A stretch of 64,000 nt of DNA from Negativicutes bacterium (GTDB taxonomy: Bacteria > Bacillota_C > Negativicutes > Sporomusales_B > JARLHX01), in contig JARLHX010000398.1 in the NCBI GenBank assembly GCA_031292035.1, forward strand, positions 1-64,000, in the 5' to 3' direction. The stretch's first letter is position 1. The number at the start of each line of letters is the position of its first letter. The position numbers and the translations under genes are program-made. The notes under the pieces were generated by a model. The model was not told the origin of the DNA, ran no database searches, and saw nothing but the letters and a program-made list of their open reading frames with translations. Below, piece after piece: positions 1-8,647 of this stretch.

Positions 1-810
1 ATCAATAGGTGTATATACTGCCACCCGGGAAACGCCATCGACAAAGACATATTTGCCCTGGGCCTGCTTGCCTGATTCGGAGACCTTCTTGAAAAGAGCG
101 ATGATACGGTCGTCCAGCTCGGTTTCCTTGAGCTTCAGGTCAGGATTGATTTTCTTTTCAGTATAGCTGAGTTTGCCAACAAGCTCCGGCATTTTAGGAT
201 GAGCGAGAAGTAGGCCTCCTTGGTGGGCGATGGCACCATAGCCGGTGTCTTTAAACTTTAAGTCCTTGATCAATTCCGTCACTTTATCAAGGGAGAAATT
301 GCCGACCAATAACCCGGTCAGTTGCCCATTATAGATTACCGGAACAGCGAAAACCACGCCCGCCTTGCCAGTAGAGCGTGAAATCAGTGGTTCGGAAATA
401 TACGGCTGTTTTGTCGCGACAACTTTTTTGAAGTATTCCCGGTCACTCAGGTTTCCAGTACTGCCATCAGAGCGGATGGCCGAACCGTCAGGCGAAATGT
501 AGATGAGGTTATCAAATTTGGTGAGCCGTTTGCTGGCCTCGACGATCGCTTCTAAAGCCTGCGCCTTGTCAGCTCCGGTCCGGATGCGCTGGATGGTGGC
601 GAGGTCTTCGAGGGGAATGATCATTTCCTTCATCTCGGCCTGGACGCGGTTGGCGTAGTCGACGCCGACCGACATCGCCGTCTCGTCCACGCTTCGGGCC
701 AAAGACTGCTGGGACAAGTAGTAGCTGACCCCGGAAAGCACCCCGAATGACAGGATGAAGAAGGGCACCAAAATGAGAAGAAGGCGTGTTTGGATGCTGG
801 TTATTTTCAT
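1..810 (-). CDS. Methyl-accepting chemotaxis protein, N-terminal part (cut by window edge)
   Basis: I translated the open frame from an ATG at 808-810 to the left edge: 270 codons without a stop. It begins with a short basic stretch and a membrane helix (about residues 8-32, LLLILVPFFILSFGVL), followed by an extracytoplasmic double-CACHE-like region. Visible in it are FDNLIYISPDGSAIRSDG, DREYFKKVV and the ISRSTGKAGVVFAVPV strand pattern typical of dCACHE_1 ligand domains. The usual second helix, HAMP and MCP signalling hairpin would lie outside the window. A gggaga ribosome site precedes the ATG. It should bind a small extracellular ligand and signal to CheA. A CACHE histidine kinase or diguanylate cyclase would look the same up to this point. 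Confidence 0.85.
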   Translation of the reverse strand, partial: MKITSIQTRLLLILVPFFILSFGVLSGVSYYLSQQSLARSVDETAMSVGVDYANRVQAEMKEMIIPLEDLATIQRIRTGADKAQALEAIVEASKRLTKFDNLIYISPDGSAIRSDGSTGNLSDREYFKKVVATKQPYISEPLISRSTGKAGVVFAVPVIYNGQLTGLLVGNFSLDKVTELIKDLKFKDTGYGAIAHQGGLLLAHPKMPELVGKLSYTEKKINPDLKLKETELDDRIIALFKKVSESGKQAQGKYVFVDGVSRVAVYTPID

Positions 811-1009
811 ACTTTCTCCCTCGCTTTACCTACATACATTGTTTGGTTTTGTTTCTGACCAGGATACGAATCCTTGCCAAAATTTTCTGTTGTAAAGAAC
901 TTACGACTTTGTATTTATCTGCTTATTACGTCATAAGTTTACAAAATTCCTTCATGTTTTTAACGTAATTTTAACACTTGCTTCGCCTGAAACCTTGGTC
1001 ATATTCTCC

Positions 1010-1041
1010 AAAATAAAAGAACCAGGAATTATCCTGGCTCT
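1010..1041 (-). terminator. Intrinsic terminator of the glycosyltransferase gene
   Basis: Read leftward, AGAGCCAGGA pairs with TCCTGGTTCT (one mismatch) around a four-base loop and is followed by a T-rich run (positions 1017-1010). It lies just downstream of the leftward gene ending at 1069. Confidence 0.75.
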
Positions 1042-1068
1042 TTATATCTTTTGCCCGCCAACACTTCA

Positions 1069-3102
1069 TTACAGACCGATCGGCGGCTGACAATCGTATA
1101 GCCGCAATATCTGCAGGCGTGGTCCAGACGGAATTGCCCCCGCCGAGGCGGACGTCGGCAGCGGCTGCCATTCGGCATCTGGCACCAAAACGCCGTGGGA
1201 TGTCACCCAGTCAACCACTTCAGGCTGCTGGACATACCCTGACGTAATCATTATATAGCGTAACTGCCGGTCGGCGACCATGTCTGCCAGTTTCTCGGCT
1301 GTTATTATCTTCTCTGATCCCATGAATCCACCATAGGTCATCACCGGCCGGCCAGTATCCAGAATGATGGGAGACGCAATTCGGGCGTTGGGCACAGCGA
1401 TAAGGTACTTTTCTCCGCCACTGTGATCTATCACATACTGCACTAGCCGACCGGTATCCACCCCGGCGAGCCTGCCGAATAAATTGGGCATGCCGCCCGC
1501 CGGGTTCGCTTGCCTGGCCGCAGGATTGAGATCAGGCCCGGCAAAGGGAAAGGCTGCATTGGCTGAGCCATAGAGAACCGGGGTGAGCGACCAGGCCAAA
1601 GGCGCGATCAAAAGGGCCACAATTCCCGCTCCAACCGCCAACCGGCGTATCACTGCCGGCCGACCATCGCCCCTCATCGCCAGCCACCCCTGTGCCAACC
1701 CGGCGATCAGCCCCGTCCCTATGAGGGTAGGCAGCATCCAGGAACGCCATTCCTCATACCCGGCCGCCAACAGCGCCTGAACGCCGACAGCCAGGACCAC
1801 AGCTGCCGGCAGAATAAACCGTTTTCTTCCCTTGCCTGACGCCCAGTCGGCAAGCGTATTGTAGCAAATCCCCACTAGGGCGGCGATGGCTGGTGCCATC
1901 ATCACTAGATAGTAGCGGTGAGCGCCCTGAGCCACACTGAAAAAGACCAACTGGGGTAGCAGCCAGGAACTCCAAAAGAGCAGCTTCATCCGGCTTTCTT
2001 CTGACAGGGTCTGGCGGCGATACTGGTGCAGCGCCAGGACAACTGCCAGCAGGGCCAACGGCAGAAGCCAACTGATCTGCCCCCCCATCTGGCGGTTAAA
2101 GAGTCTAAAAAGCCCTGGCGGACCTGTCTCCCCGCCACCCATCCGGCCATTGCCGGCGGGCTGCGCTGCAGCTACACCACTGGGACTCACCCCGCCGGAA
2201 AGGCCGGGTCCAGCCCCTGGCGTCGGTGCGTTAATACCCGGAACTCCTGCGACGAAGTTACCAGGCATTTGCCGCCCAGGTCTACCTGGAACGCGGACGC
2301 CATAGCCGAGAAAATGACCGAGACCGTTGTACCCGGTCGCTAGTTCCAGCTCTGAATTGCTTTCGCTGCTGCCAACATACGGCCGGTTTTCGGGGGTGAT
2401 GCTGTCAACGGCGATAAACCATGGCAAAGAAGTGAGCACCAGAACAGCGGTCGCCACAGCCAGATGAACAGCCTTCTTCCTGAAATCCCCCTGTCGCGTA
2501 AAAAGATAGGTAATATAGAAGGCCGGCAAAATCAAAAAGGCCTCGAGGCTTTTGATATTGAAGCCCACCCCGATTAGAAAAAAAGCGAGGCTGAGCTTTT
2601 TGAGGTTCAATTCTTCGGTTGCCGGCAGGAAAACCCGTACCGCAACCAACAGCGTTACAACCAGCAATCCGTCGATGGTGTTATTGCGGCTGGCAGCCAC
2701 AAAAATCGGGGTTAGCGCCAAAACAAGGGCCGCGAGAAGGCCTGTCCAAACGCCATGATACCTTTTGACAATAACATAAAGTAAATATACTGATAGTACC
2801 CCGCCCAAAGCCTGGGGCAAAATCAAACTCCAGCCCTGAAATCCGAATAGTTTGGCGCTAAGAGCCTGCAGCCAAAAACCGAGCGGCGGTTTGTCGATCG
2901 TGATAAATCCGCCCGGGTCGAAAGAGACAAAGAAAAAGTTATGCCAGTTTTGCAGCATGCTTTTGACTCCTGCTGCATAATAAAGGTTGGCAAACCCTTC
3001 TTGTCCCAGTCGGGCAAAATGTAAAAAAGCCGAAAGCAGCAAGATGCTTCCAATGCCAATATAGCGCAAAGTTCTACCCTCCATAACCGTCAGCAATCCC
3101 AC
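1069..3102 (-). CDS. GT39/ArnT-like membrane glycosyltransferase (YkcB type)
   Basis: 677-aa integral membrane protein. The N-terminal half has the PMT/ArnT plan: a first helix, then a loop with acidic and aromatic residues (NLYYAAGVKSML, FDPGGFITIDKPPLGFW), then many helices. Such enzymes move a sugar from a polyprenyl-phosphate donor to a lipid or protein outside the membrane. The region around residues 265-330 is an unusual Gly/Pro-rich insert (PGRPGRQMPGNFVAG onward), predicted to be a flexible extracytoplasmic loop. The C-terminal soluble part (YLIAVPNARIASPIIL, MTYGGFMGSE) matches the tail of YkcA/YkcB-like proteins. The start is GTG behind aggggaa; an ATG six codons downstream is the alternative. 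The acceptor is unknown. Confidence 0.85.
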   Translation of the reverse strand: MGLLTVMEGRTLRYIGIGSILLLSAFLHFARLGQEGFANLYYAAGVKSMLQNWHNFFFVSFDPGGFITIDKPPLGFWLQALSAKLFGFQGWSLILPQALGGVLSVYLLYVIVKRYHGVWTGLLAALVLALTPIFVAASRNNTIDGLLVVTLLVAVRVFLPATEELNLKKLSLAFFLIGVGFNIKSLEAFLILPAFYITYLFTRQGDFRKKAVHLAVATAVLVLTSLPWFIAVDSITPENRPYVGSSESNSELELATGYNGLGHFLGYGVRVPGRPGRQMPGNFVAGVPGINAPTPGAGPGLSGGVSPSGVAAAQPAGNGRMGGGETGPPGLFRLFNRQMGGQISWLLPLALLAVVLALHQYRRQTLSEESRMKLLFWSSWLLPQLVFFSVAQGAHRYYLVMMAPAIAALVGICYNTLADWASGKGRKRFILPAAVVLAVGVQALLAAGYEEWRSWMLPTLIGTGLIAGLAQGWLAMRGDGRPAVIRRLAVGAGIVALLIAPLAWSLTPVLYGSANAAFPFAGPDLNPAARQANPAGGMPNLFGRLAGVDTGRLVQYVIDHSGGEKYLIAVPNARIASPIILDTGRPVMTYGGFMGSEKIITAEKLADMVADRQLRYIMITSGYVQQPEVVDWVTSHGVLVPDAEWQPLPTSASAGAIPSGPRLQILRLYDCQPPIGL

Positions 3103-3343
3103 TTTTTCCCCTGCTCACACCACCAGCCAAAGTCTGATCTGTAAAGAAGGCGATTTTCCTACTCCCCAACTATATCCGACAAGTATGACAAAATTGTGAT
3201 CACTGTCTTTAGACACAGAAACACCAGACTCAGTCCCACCTCTATATGGCTGGGGGACTTTCCTCACCCTTTCCGGATTCGGCGTAGTCAGGCAAAGACC
3301 TCCTGCTCTAATCCCGCCCGCGAACGGCGACCAAATCTGGTAC
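3103..3343. other. Intergenic stretch without a convincing gene
   Basis: With the palindrome that follows it, this forms a 318-bp gap. It should hold the leftward promoter of the glycosyltransferase. An open frame at 3115-3420 crosses the perfect palindrome, has no ribosome site and resembles no protein, so I do not call it. Confidence 0.5.
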
Positions 3344-3387
3344 AAAATAGATAGCAAGAGACTGGCCAGTCTCTTGCTATCTATTTT
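3344..3387. terminator. Perfect 44-bp palindrome, bidirectional terminator
   Basis: Two 22-base arms with no spacer (centre ACTGG|CCAGT at 3365/3366), beginning with AAAATAG and ending with CTATTTT, so either strand gives a long stem with a U-rich 3' end. It lies 34 bp past the stop of the leftward HD-GYP gene at 3421, which it probably terminates. Confidence 0.8.
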
Positions 3388-3420
3388 CAGTCTGTATTGC
3401 CAGCTACACGCACATTCCAT

Positions 3421-4509
3421 TCATATCTTCCCGGTTCGCTGGGTTCTTACCATGGCAACAAAACAATCCACCACTTCAGGATCAAACTGCCGCCCCTTTT
3501 CCTGTTCCAGAATCGCAAGCGTCGCTGCGACATCCCGCCGGCCTTCCGCCGAGCGCCCGGCTGTGATGGCGTCAAAGGCGTCGGCAATAGCGATGATCCG
3601 AGACCCCAGCGGAATCTCAGTCCCGTTTAGCCCTGCCGGATATCCCTGTCCGTCGAAACGCTCGTGATGATGACGGACAAGCACTGTTTCCTTCTGGAAT
3701 AGCTTCATTCCGCCGAGCACATCAGCCCCTACACAGGCATGCTCTTGAATGATTTCGCGCTCGGCAGCTGAAAGTTTTTCTGGTTTATTCAAAATCTCTG
3801 TGGGAATGATAATTTTACCTATATCGTGCAATAGGGCCGCTCGGCCGATGGCGTTGACCTCTGACTCCGCCAAACTCATAACAGCCGCCAATTCCTGCGC
3901 CAAATTGCTGACAATTTCCGAATGTCCGTGACTGTATGGGTCCTTGATTTCGAACATATTGACAAGTATTCTAAGCATCCTGACGTATTCTTCTTCCCTG
4001 TGGCGCAGCTCGGTCATCCGCTGCGTGGCATCCAGTAATAACTCGGCAGAATAGTCACCGCCATTCAGACTAACCAAGGGGAAAATATAACGGTCGGCAT
4101 GACGCCGCTCACCGCTCGCTCCTTGACATTCTTCGGTTCGGGTGAGACGTTCGGGCGTATCCTCCTCTTCTGCTCCCGACTGGCGCCCTCCCAACAGGCC
4201 ATAATCTCGAAAAACCGAAGCATCGCCAGCAGTTTCGATCAGCTTGTTTTTCTTGTACACCGCGATGCCCCCCGGAATCTGGCACCAGGTTTGCCGGAAA
4301 ATCGCCAGCTTGTGGCTGGCAATCAGGCAGTCATACCGGAGATAAAGAGTATATGCTATGATCGAGGCAAATACCATCAGATGAATAATATACCTTGTGT
4401 TACTGACTTCGCTGGTGGCCGCCAATGCGGCGAGCAAGTCGTTAAAAACCAACGTAAACGCCACAATAACGGCAGCGGCGACAAGTAAATGTCCACTGTG
4501 CCCATTCAT
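3421..4509 (-). CDS. Membrane-anchored HD-GYP domain protein, predicted c-di-GMP phosphodiesterase
   Basis: 362 aa. Two N-terminal membrane helices (about 8-30 and 40-60) are followed by a linker of about 110 residues and an HD-GYP domain (about 185-350). The signature residues are present: HGHSEIV, LLHDIGKIIIP, HACVGADVL, HHHERFDGQGYPAGL and IADAFDAIT. This is the most canonical of the window's three HD-GYP proteins, with intact GYP. The family hydrolyses cyclic di-GMP. No receiver or PAS domain is evident, so the input may come through the membrane segment. A gaggag site precedes the ATG. It is a single-gene unit closed by the palindrome at 3344-3387. Confidence 0.9.
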   Translation of the reverse strand: MNGHSGHLLVAAAVIVAFTLVFNDLLAALAATSEVSNTRYIIHLMVFASIIAYTLYLRYDCLIASHKLAIFRQTWCQIPGGIAVYKKNKLIETAGDASVFRDYGLLGGRQSGAEEEDTPERLTRTEECQGASGERRHADRYIFPLVSLNGGDYSAELLLDATQRMTELRHREEEYVRMLRILVNMFEIKDPYSHGHSEIVSNLAQELAAVMSLAESEVNAIGRAALLHDIGKIIIPTEILNKPEKLSAAEREIIQEHACVGADVLGGMKLFQKETVLVRHHHERFDGQGYPAGLNGTEIPLGSRIIAIADAFDAITAGRSAEGRRDVAATLAILEQEKGRQFDPEVVDCFVAMVRTQRTGKI

Positions 4510-4611
4510 CGCTGCAACTCCTCGCTAAACCCTTCTGCTCTATATTATGTTTACTAGGGTTTAAATGTTCTCGGTGCATGTACACCTGCCAAGGAACTTG
4601 CAGCCCAAAGA

Positions 4612-4640
4612 AAAACCGGGGCATCGTTTGCCCCGGTTTT
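4612..4640 (-). terminator. Intrinsic terminator after the sirtuin gene
   Basis: AAAACCGGGGCA (4612-4623) pairs perfectly with TGCCCCGGTTTT (4629-4640). Read leftward it ends in a T run, 33 bp after the sirtuin stop. Confidence 0.85.
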
Positions 4641-4672
4641 GTACTTTGATAAAGTTGTCGTTAATACCATCA

Positions 4673-5431
4673 TCAATCCTGTCGGTCGCCGCTTCGTATG
4701 ACCCGCACCGCTTCCACCAAATCAGTAAGCACCTGGCTGATCGGACCGCTTATCCGTAGGGCAGCGTAATGATCCAGCGCCGTCTCTTCCCTGTTGACAA
4801 TAGCGAATCGTCCCACAGAAAGCGGGATTTCGGCAGCAGGATAGACTGTCAGGCTGGTGCCGACAACCAGGGCAAAGTCGCTGCGGCGGGCCTCTTCCCT
4901 GGCGGCGGCGAAATCGTCCGCCATACTGTCGCCAAACAGGACGACATTGGGGCGCAGCACCTTGCGGCAACAAGGAGAAACGGGGATCTCGGCCTCCGCG
5001 AGTTTTTCCCGGAGCAGAGAATAGGGATACTCGGCCTTGCAGGCCAAGCAGCGACAACCATTGAAACTGCCGTGGACTTCGTATACCCGTCTGGAGCCGG
5101 CCTGCTGGTGGAGGCCGTCAATATTTTGCGTCACCACCGCCCGGATTGTTCGAAGCGCGCTCAAATCGACAAGGGCTTTGTGACCGTTGTTCGGTTCCCT
5201 GTTCAGGATCATTTTGTCCATTTCCCGCCAGTAGCGGTAAAACAGGGCCGGATTAGACCGTAGCGTGCCCACCGACAACAGTTCGGGATCGATTCTCTCC
5301 CATAAACCGTCGCCTTTGCTGCGAAAATCGGGTATGCCGCTGTCAGTGGAGATGCCGGCGCCGGTGAAGGCTATGGCGTAATTGGCGGCGCACAGCATTT
5401 TTGCCAGCTGGACAATTTGTTCCATAACCAT
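4673..5431 (-). CDS. cobB: Sir2-family NAD-dependent protein deacylase
   Basis: 252 aa, normal length for bacterial sirtuins. Family motifs appear in order: GAGISTDSGIPDFRS, TQNIDGLHQQAGS, catalytic His in VHGSF, and VGTSLTVYPAAEIP. The enzyme removes acyl groups from lysines with NAD, in the cytoplasm. Oddity: the structural zinc site is irregular. The first pair is present (CRCLAC), but the second reads PVSPCCRK where families have PxCPxC, so the third ligand position is Ser with a Cys two residues later. The codons (TCT CCT TGT TGC) confirm this. The start is the first ATG of ATGGTTATG behind aagga; the second ATG is equally possible. It is monocistronic with its own terminator. Confidence 0.9.
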   Translation of the reverse strand: MVMEQIVQLAKMLCAANYAIAFTGAGISTDSGIPDFRSKGDGLWERIDPELLSVGTLRSNPALFYRYWREMDKMILNREPNNGHKALVDLSALRTIRAVVTQNIDGLHQQAGSRRVYEVHGSFNGCRCLACKAEYPYSLLREKLAEAEIPVSPCCRKVLRPNVVLFGDSMADDFAAAREEARRSDFALVVGTSLTVYPAAEIPLSVGRFAIVNREETALDHYAALRISGPISQVLTDLVEAVRVIRSGDRQD

Positions 5432-5504
5432 TCATCCTTGTTAAAGACATTTCGCCGAAAAAGCATGTCCCTTCCCACGAAGGGGCAGCCTATATGCGAA
5501 AGCC

Positions 5505-6500
5505 CTATTTCGGCATATGACTTGCCATCTTGGCCGCCAGATAAAGTGACTCGGACATGCTGCGGCTATCGGCTGTGCCTTTGCCGGCTTTGCCGAAGAC
5601 GGTGCCATGATCCACCGAAGTACGGATAAACGGCAGACCTACCGTGACGTTAACCCCTTCTTCAAAACCCAGTACCTTGAGGGGGATATGTCCCTGGTCG
5701 TGATACATGACCACAACGATATCAAAATGCCCCTTGATCGCCGCCCGGTAGAAAACCGTATCCGGCGGCACCGGTCCGGTGACGTCGAACCCTAGTTTCT
5801 TGGCTTCCTCGATGGCGGGGATGATTTCTTCAATGTCTTCCGTGCCGAATAATCCGCCCTCGCCGGAGTGGGGGTTAAAGCCGGCCACGGCGATGCGCGG
5901 CGGATCAAATCCCAGCAGACGGGCCGCATAGTCGGCCAATTTGATCACCTTCAGCACCCGCTCTTTTTTAATCAAGTCACAGGCTTTCCGAATGGATACA
6001 TGAGTTGTAACATGGATGACTTTGAGCGGACCGCCGGTCAGCATCATGGCATAATCCTTGGTGTTGGAAAGGGTCCCCAGAATTTCAGTGTGACCTGGAT
6101 AGTGGTACCCGGCCGCATTGAGAGCCTCTTTGTGCAGGGGGCCGGTGGCAATGGCGTCGATCTCCTTGTTCATGGCCAGTTCGACCCCTTTGGCCACATA
6201 TTCATAAGCAGCCTTGCCTGCCCGGGCATCCACCTTGGCAAACGGCAAATCCGGCGGCAGATTCTTGAGGTCGTAAACATCCACTAGACCATATTCGAAG
6301 TTAGCCTCGCTGACTTTTTCAATGGAACGGAATTTCAGCGGTATATTGACAATGCCAGCCGCCCTTTCCATAATTCCCCGGTCGCCGATAATTAAAGGCC
6401 GGCAAACTTCGTATACGCCTTTGTCTTCTAGTGCTTTCACAATAACTTCCGGGCCGGCCCCGGTTGCGTCACCAATGGTAATGCCGATAATTGGTTTCAT
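5505..6500 (-). CDS. PdxA-family 4-phosphate dehydrogenase (PdxA2-like)
   Basis: 331 aa from the ATG at 6498-6500, chosen because aaaggag sits 9 bases upstream; a longer TTG reading would include that site. It shows the PdxA metal and substrate motifs: ATGPLHKEAL, GYHYPGHTEILG, HVSIRKACDLI, FNPHSGEGGLFG, MYHDQGHIPLKVLGF and the conserved SVDHGTVFGKAGKGTA end. PdxA oxidises 4-phosphohydroxy-L-threonine in B6 synthesis. Close paralogues (PdxA2) oxidise threonate or erythronate 4-phosphate in sugar-acid catabolism. No pdxJ or DUF1537 kinase lies nearby, so either role is open. It may work with the sugar-acid lyase genes at the right end, but they are 56 kb away. Confidence 0.85.
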   Translation of the reverse strand: MKPIIGITIGDATGAGPEVIVKALEDKGVYEVCRPLIIGDRGIMERAAGIVNIPLKFRSIEKVSEANFEYGLVDVYDLKNLPPDLPFAKVDARAGKAAYEYVAKGVELAMNKEIDAIATGPLHKEALNAAGYHYPGHTEILGTLSNTKDYAMMLTGGPLKVIHVTTHVSIRKACDLIKKERVLKVIKLADYAARLLGFDPPRIAVAGFNPHSGEGGLFGTEDIEEIIPAIEEAKKLGFDVTGPVPPDTVFYRAAIKGHFDIVVVMYHDQGHIPLKVLGFEEGVNVTVGLPFIRTSVDHGTVFGKAGKGTADSRSMSESLYLAAKMASHMPK

Positions 6501-6605
6501 TTTGACAGCTCCTTTTAGCAAATCTTTCCCTACAAGATATATTTCTGCATATAATGCGATCCTTCCTTTTTCCCTGGCGCTATCGCCGACAACTTATTAT
6601 TCTGC

Positions 6606-6611
6606 TATAAT
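6606..6611 (+). promoter_or_regulatory. Candidate -10 box for the metallophosphoesterase
   Basis: TATAAT inside CTGCTATAATTCGG, 36 bp before the start codon at 6647. No good -35 was found 17 bp upstream. Confidence 0.4.
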
Positions 6612-6646
6612 TCGGATAGAAGGCACCTTGGGAAGGAAAACCTGCC

Positions 6647-7333
6647 ATGAACATTTTTGCCATCGCCGATACCCACTTATCGGGCCAGCCCCCCACCAAG
6701 CCCATGGCGGTTTTTGGTGATCACTGGCTCAACCACTGGGAAAAAATCAAGGCCGACTGGCTTACCCGCGTCAGTCCTGACGATACCGTCTTATTGGCTG
6801 GGGACATTTCTTGGGCAATGAAGCTGGAAGAAGCCTGCGTGGACCTGGAGGAAATCGCGGCGCTACCCGGGCAAAAGATCCTCATCCGGGGAAATCATGA
6901 TTACTGGTGGCAGACCATGAAGAAAATGACCGTCGCGATAGGCAACCGGTTGACCTTTCTTCACAACAGTTTTGCCGCCGTTGGCGATTTTGCCGTGTGC
7001 GGCAGCCGGGGCTGGCTCTGTCCGGACGACCCGTGCTTCACAGCTGCCGACAAAACCATTTATTTACGGGAAACCCTGCGGATCAGAGCCTCTCTCGACG
7101 CCGCCCGCTCCGCCGGGTTTGAGCAAATCATCCTGATGCTGCATTATCCGCCCCGCTATCATCAGCCAAACGAAATCACCGAGTTGCTCCGTGAATTCAA
7201 GGTACCCATCTGTGTGTACGGCCACCTGCATGACGAAGCAGTCAAAACAGCGGTGACAGGCAATATCGATGGTACCATCTATCATCTGGTATCTTGCGAC
7301 GCTTTGGATTTCAAGCTCAAACAAATTATCTGA
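6647..7333 (+). CDS. Calcineurin-like metallophosphoesterase
   Basis: 228 aa. All five metal-binding motifs of the family are in order: DTHL (residues 8-11), GDISW, GNHDYWW, the lone His in MLHYPP, and YGHLH near residue 190. It is a soluble cytoplasmic phosphoesterase with two metal ions; the substrate cannot be read from sequence. The ATG at 6647 has ggaagga upstream. It stands alone and converges with the leftward P-loop gene; the two stop codons abut at 7333/7334. Confidence 0.9.
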   Translation: MNIFAIADTHLSGQPPTKPMAVFGDHWLNHWEKIKADWLTRVSPDDTVLLAGDISWAMKLEEACVDLEEIAALPGQKILIRGNHDYWWQTMKKMTVAIGNRLTFLHNSFAAVGDFAVCGSRGWLCPDDPCFTAADKTIYLRETLRIRASLDAARSAGFEQIILMLHYPPRYHQPNEITELLREFKVPICVYGHLHDEAVKTAVTGNIDGTIYHLVSCDALDFKLKQII

Positions 7334-8452
7334 TTAAAAGGTGACCGTATCCGGGTGCTCCCACCTTCTCGCACTGGCCAGGATAATATCCACCAGTCCC
7401 TTAGCCCCTTGTTTGACGACATTATATGCCGGAACCCGGACACTGGCCTTTACCGCGATCTGAAGACGGTTAAAATCGACGTACGCCGGCCGATACGCCT
7501 TATCTTCCACCCGGTAGTCGGGATAGAAGGGATTGAGGGTAACGGCCAAAAGCGGCACCCGCTTGGCTACACCGACTATGACTCCATCCTTCTCCAATTG
7601 CTGAATCAATTCATAATACCCGACTGGATTGGCTCCGACCAGCAATTTAATCGGATCAGCCAAAACCAGAAAAAACCGCTGCGGCCATTGTTGCACTTTT
7701 TGATGAATCACTGCCAGGCATCTTTCACTGATAATGCCAGGAACATAAAGATAACAGTCCTTTTCCAGCGGTTCAGCAAAAACTTGGTCGACGGCGCTTT
7801 CCACCAGGAAAGAGGAACCCGGCCAGGTTTTTATTATGTTTAAATCCCGATCCAATAATGTGATGGTCGAAAAGTTGCTTTCTGCCAGTTCCTGGGCCCG
7901 GGGCACAGCCGGCATGGTGGAAATTTTCCAGATGAGACTGGTTTCCAGTGCCAGACGGGGAATGTCGGTGGTTCGAGCCGCTCCGGTAGCCAGAATAAAA
8001 CCGTCGGTCTCGACCATCGGCGCAATCCGGTTGAGCGCTCCGTCAAATAGCGTCACCCCCGGTCCCAGACGCCGGAGAATATCCCCCAATTCCCGGACCT
8101 CAGCACTCTTATTCGGCCCGGCAGTCACTACCAGCCCGGCTTTTTTCACCCTGGCAATATGTATTTTCCCGAGTGGGGTCTCAATCCCGGTAACAACAAT
8201 CGTTTCCAGCGACGCCGTGCTGGCTGCCAGGCATTTTTGCGCTGTGGCCACCATGTCACCTGGTTCGACCAGCAATCTAGGTTTGGGCAGACCGGTAACA
8301 TTGTCGATGTTTTCACCATCATAGCCGATACTTGTCAAAAAAAAGCCGACACCCCGGGAACGAAGCTCCTGCACAATGGCAGCGGTAGCTGTCGTTTTCC
8401 CTGTGTTTTTAGCGGTACCGGCGATGCCCAGCCTCAGTTCCAGTTCCAGCAA
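7334..8452 (-). CDS. P-loop NTPase of unknown function
   Basis: 372 aa. The N-terminus is a clear Walker A loop (AGTAKNTGKTT, residues about 10-20) in a setting like CobB/MobB/dethiobiotin-synthetase folds. I recognise no other named domain. An acidic strand LGPGVTLFDGALNR may supply the Walker B region. The C-terminus is soluble and mixed alpha/beta. The start is probably TTG at 8450-8452 behind gaggggc. It lies downstream of the mutase operon on the same strand but is separated by a strong terminator at 8562-8595, so it is transcribed separately or by read-through. A role as maturation or reactivation partner of the B12 mutase is conjecture from position only. Confidence 0.6.
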   Translation of the reverse strand: MLELELRLGIAGTAKNTGKTTATAAIVQELRSRGVGFFLTSIGYDGENIDNVTGLPKPRLLVEPGDMVATAQKCLAASTASLETIVVTGIETPLGKIHIARVKKAGLVVTAGPNKSAEVRELGDILRRLGPGVTLFDGALNRIAPMVETDGFILATGAARTTDIPRLALETSLIWKISTMPAVPRAQELAESNFSTITLLDRDLNIIKTWPGSSFLVESAVDQVFAEPLEKDCYLYVPGIISERCLAVIHQKVQQWPQRFFLVLADPIKLLVGANPVGYYELIQQLEKDGVIVGVAKRVPLLAVTLNPFYPDYRVEDKAYRPAYVDFNRLQIAVKASVRVPAYNVVKQGAKGLVDIILASARRWEHPDTVTF

Positions 8453-8561
8453 AGCCCCTCACCTTCCCTCGCTTCTGACAAGAGTAGTTCCGCGGCAGCG
8501 CGGCTGAACCCTTCCTGCCTGTCCAGGGAGTTTCTGCCATCTTCCCGGAAGTTGCCGGAAC

Positions 8562-8595
8562 AAAAAAAAGGCCTCTCCGATGAGGCCTTTTTTTC
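8562..8595. terminator. Bidirectional terminator ending the mutase operon
   Basis: AAAAAAAGGCCTC pairs with GAGGCCTTTTTTT with a short loop (TCCGAT). For the leftward operon the T run follows the hairpin, about 50 bp beyond the FAD oxidoreductase stop at 8648. Confidence 0.85.
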
Positions 8596-8647
8596 TACCC
8601 GGTTCCGAGGCCATCCCAGTCAGAAGTGTAGACCACTCCGGCTCAGA

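Noticed and set aside
938..976. TTAACG-N5-TTAACA repeat near the left chemoreceptor
   Set aside because: Same spacing as the Pho-like boxes, but it faces right, where no gene starts; kept out of the regulon.
3115..3420. 101-codon leftward frame
   Set aside because: It runs through the perfect palindrome terminator, has no ribosome site and no recognisable sequence.
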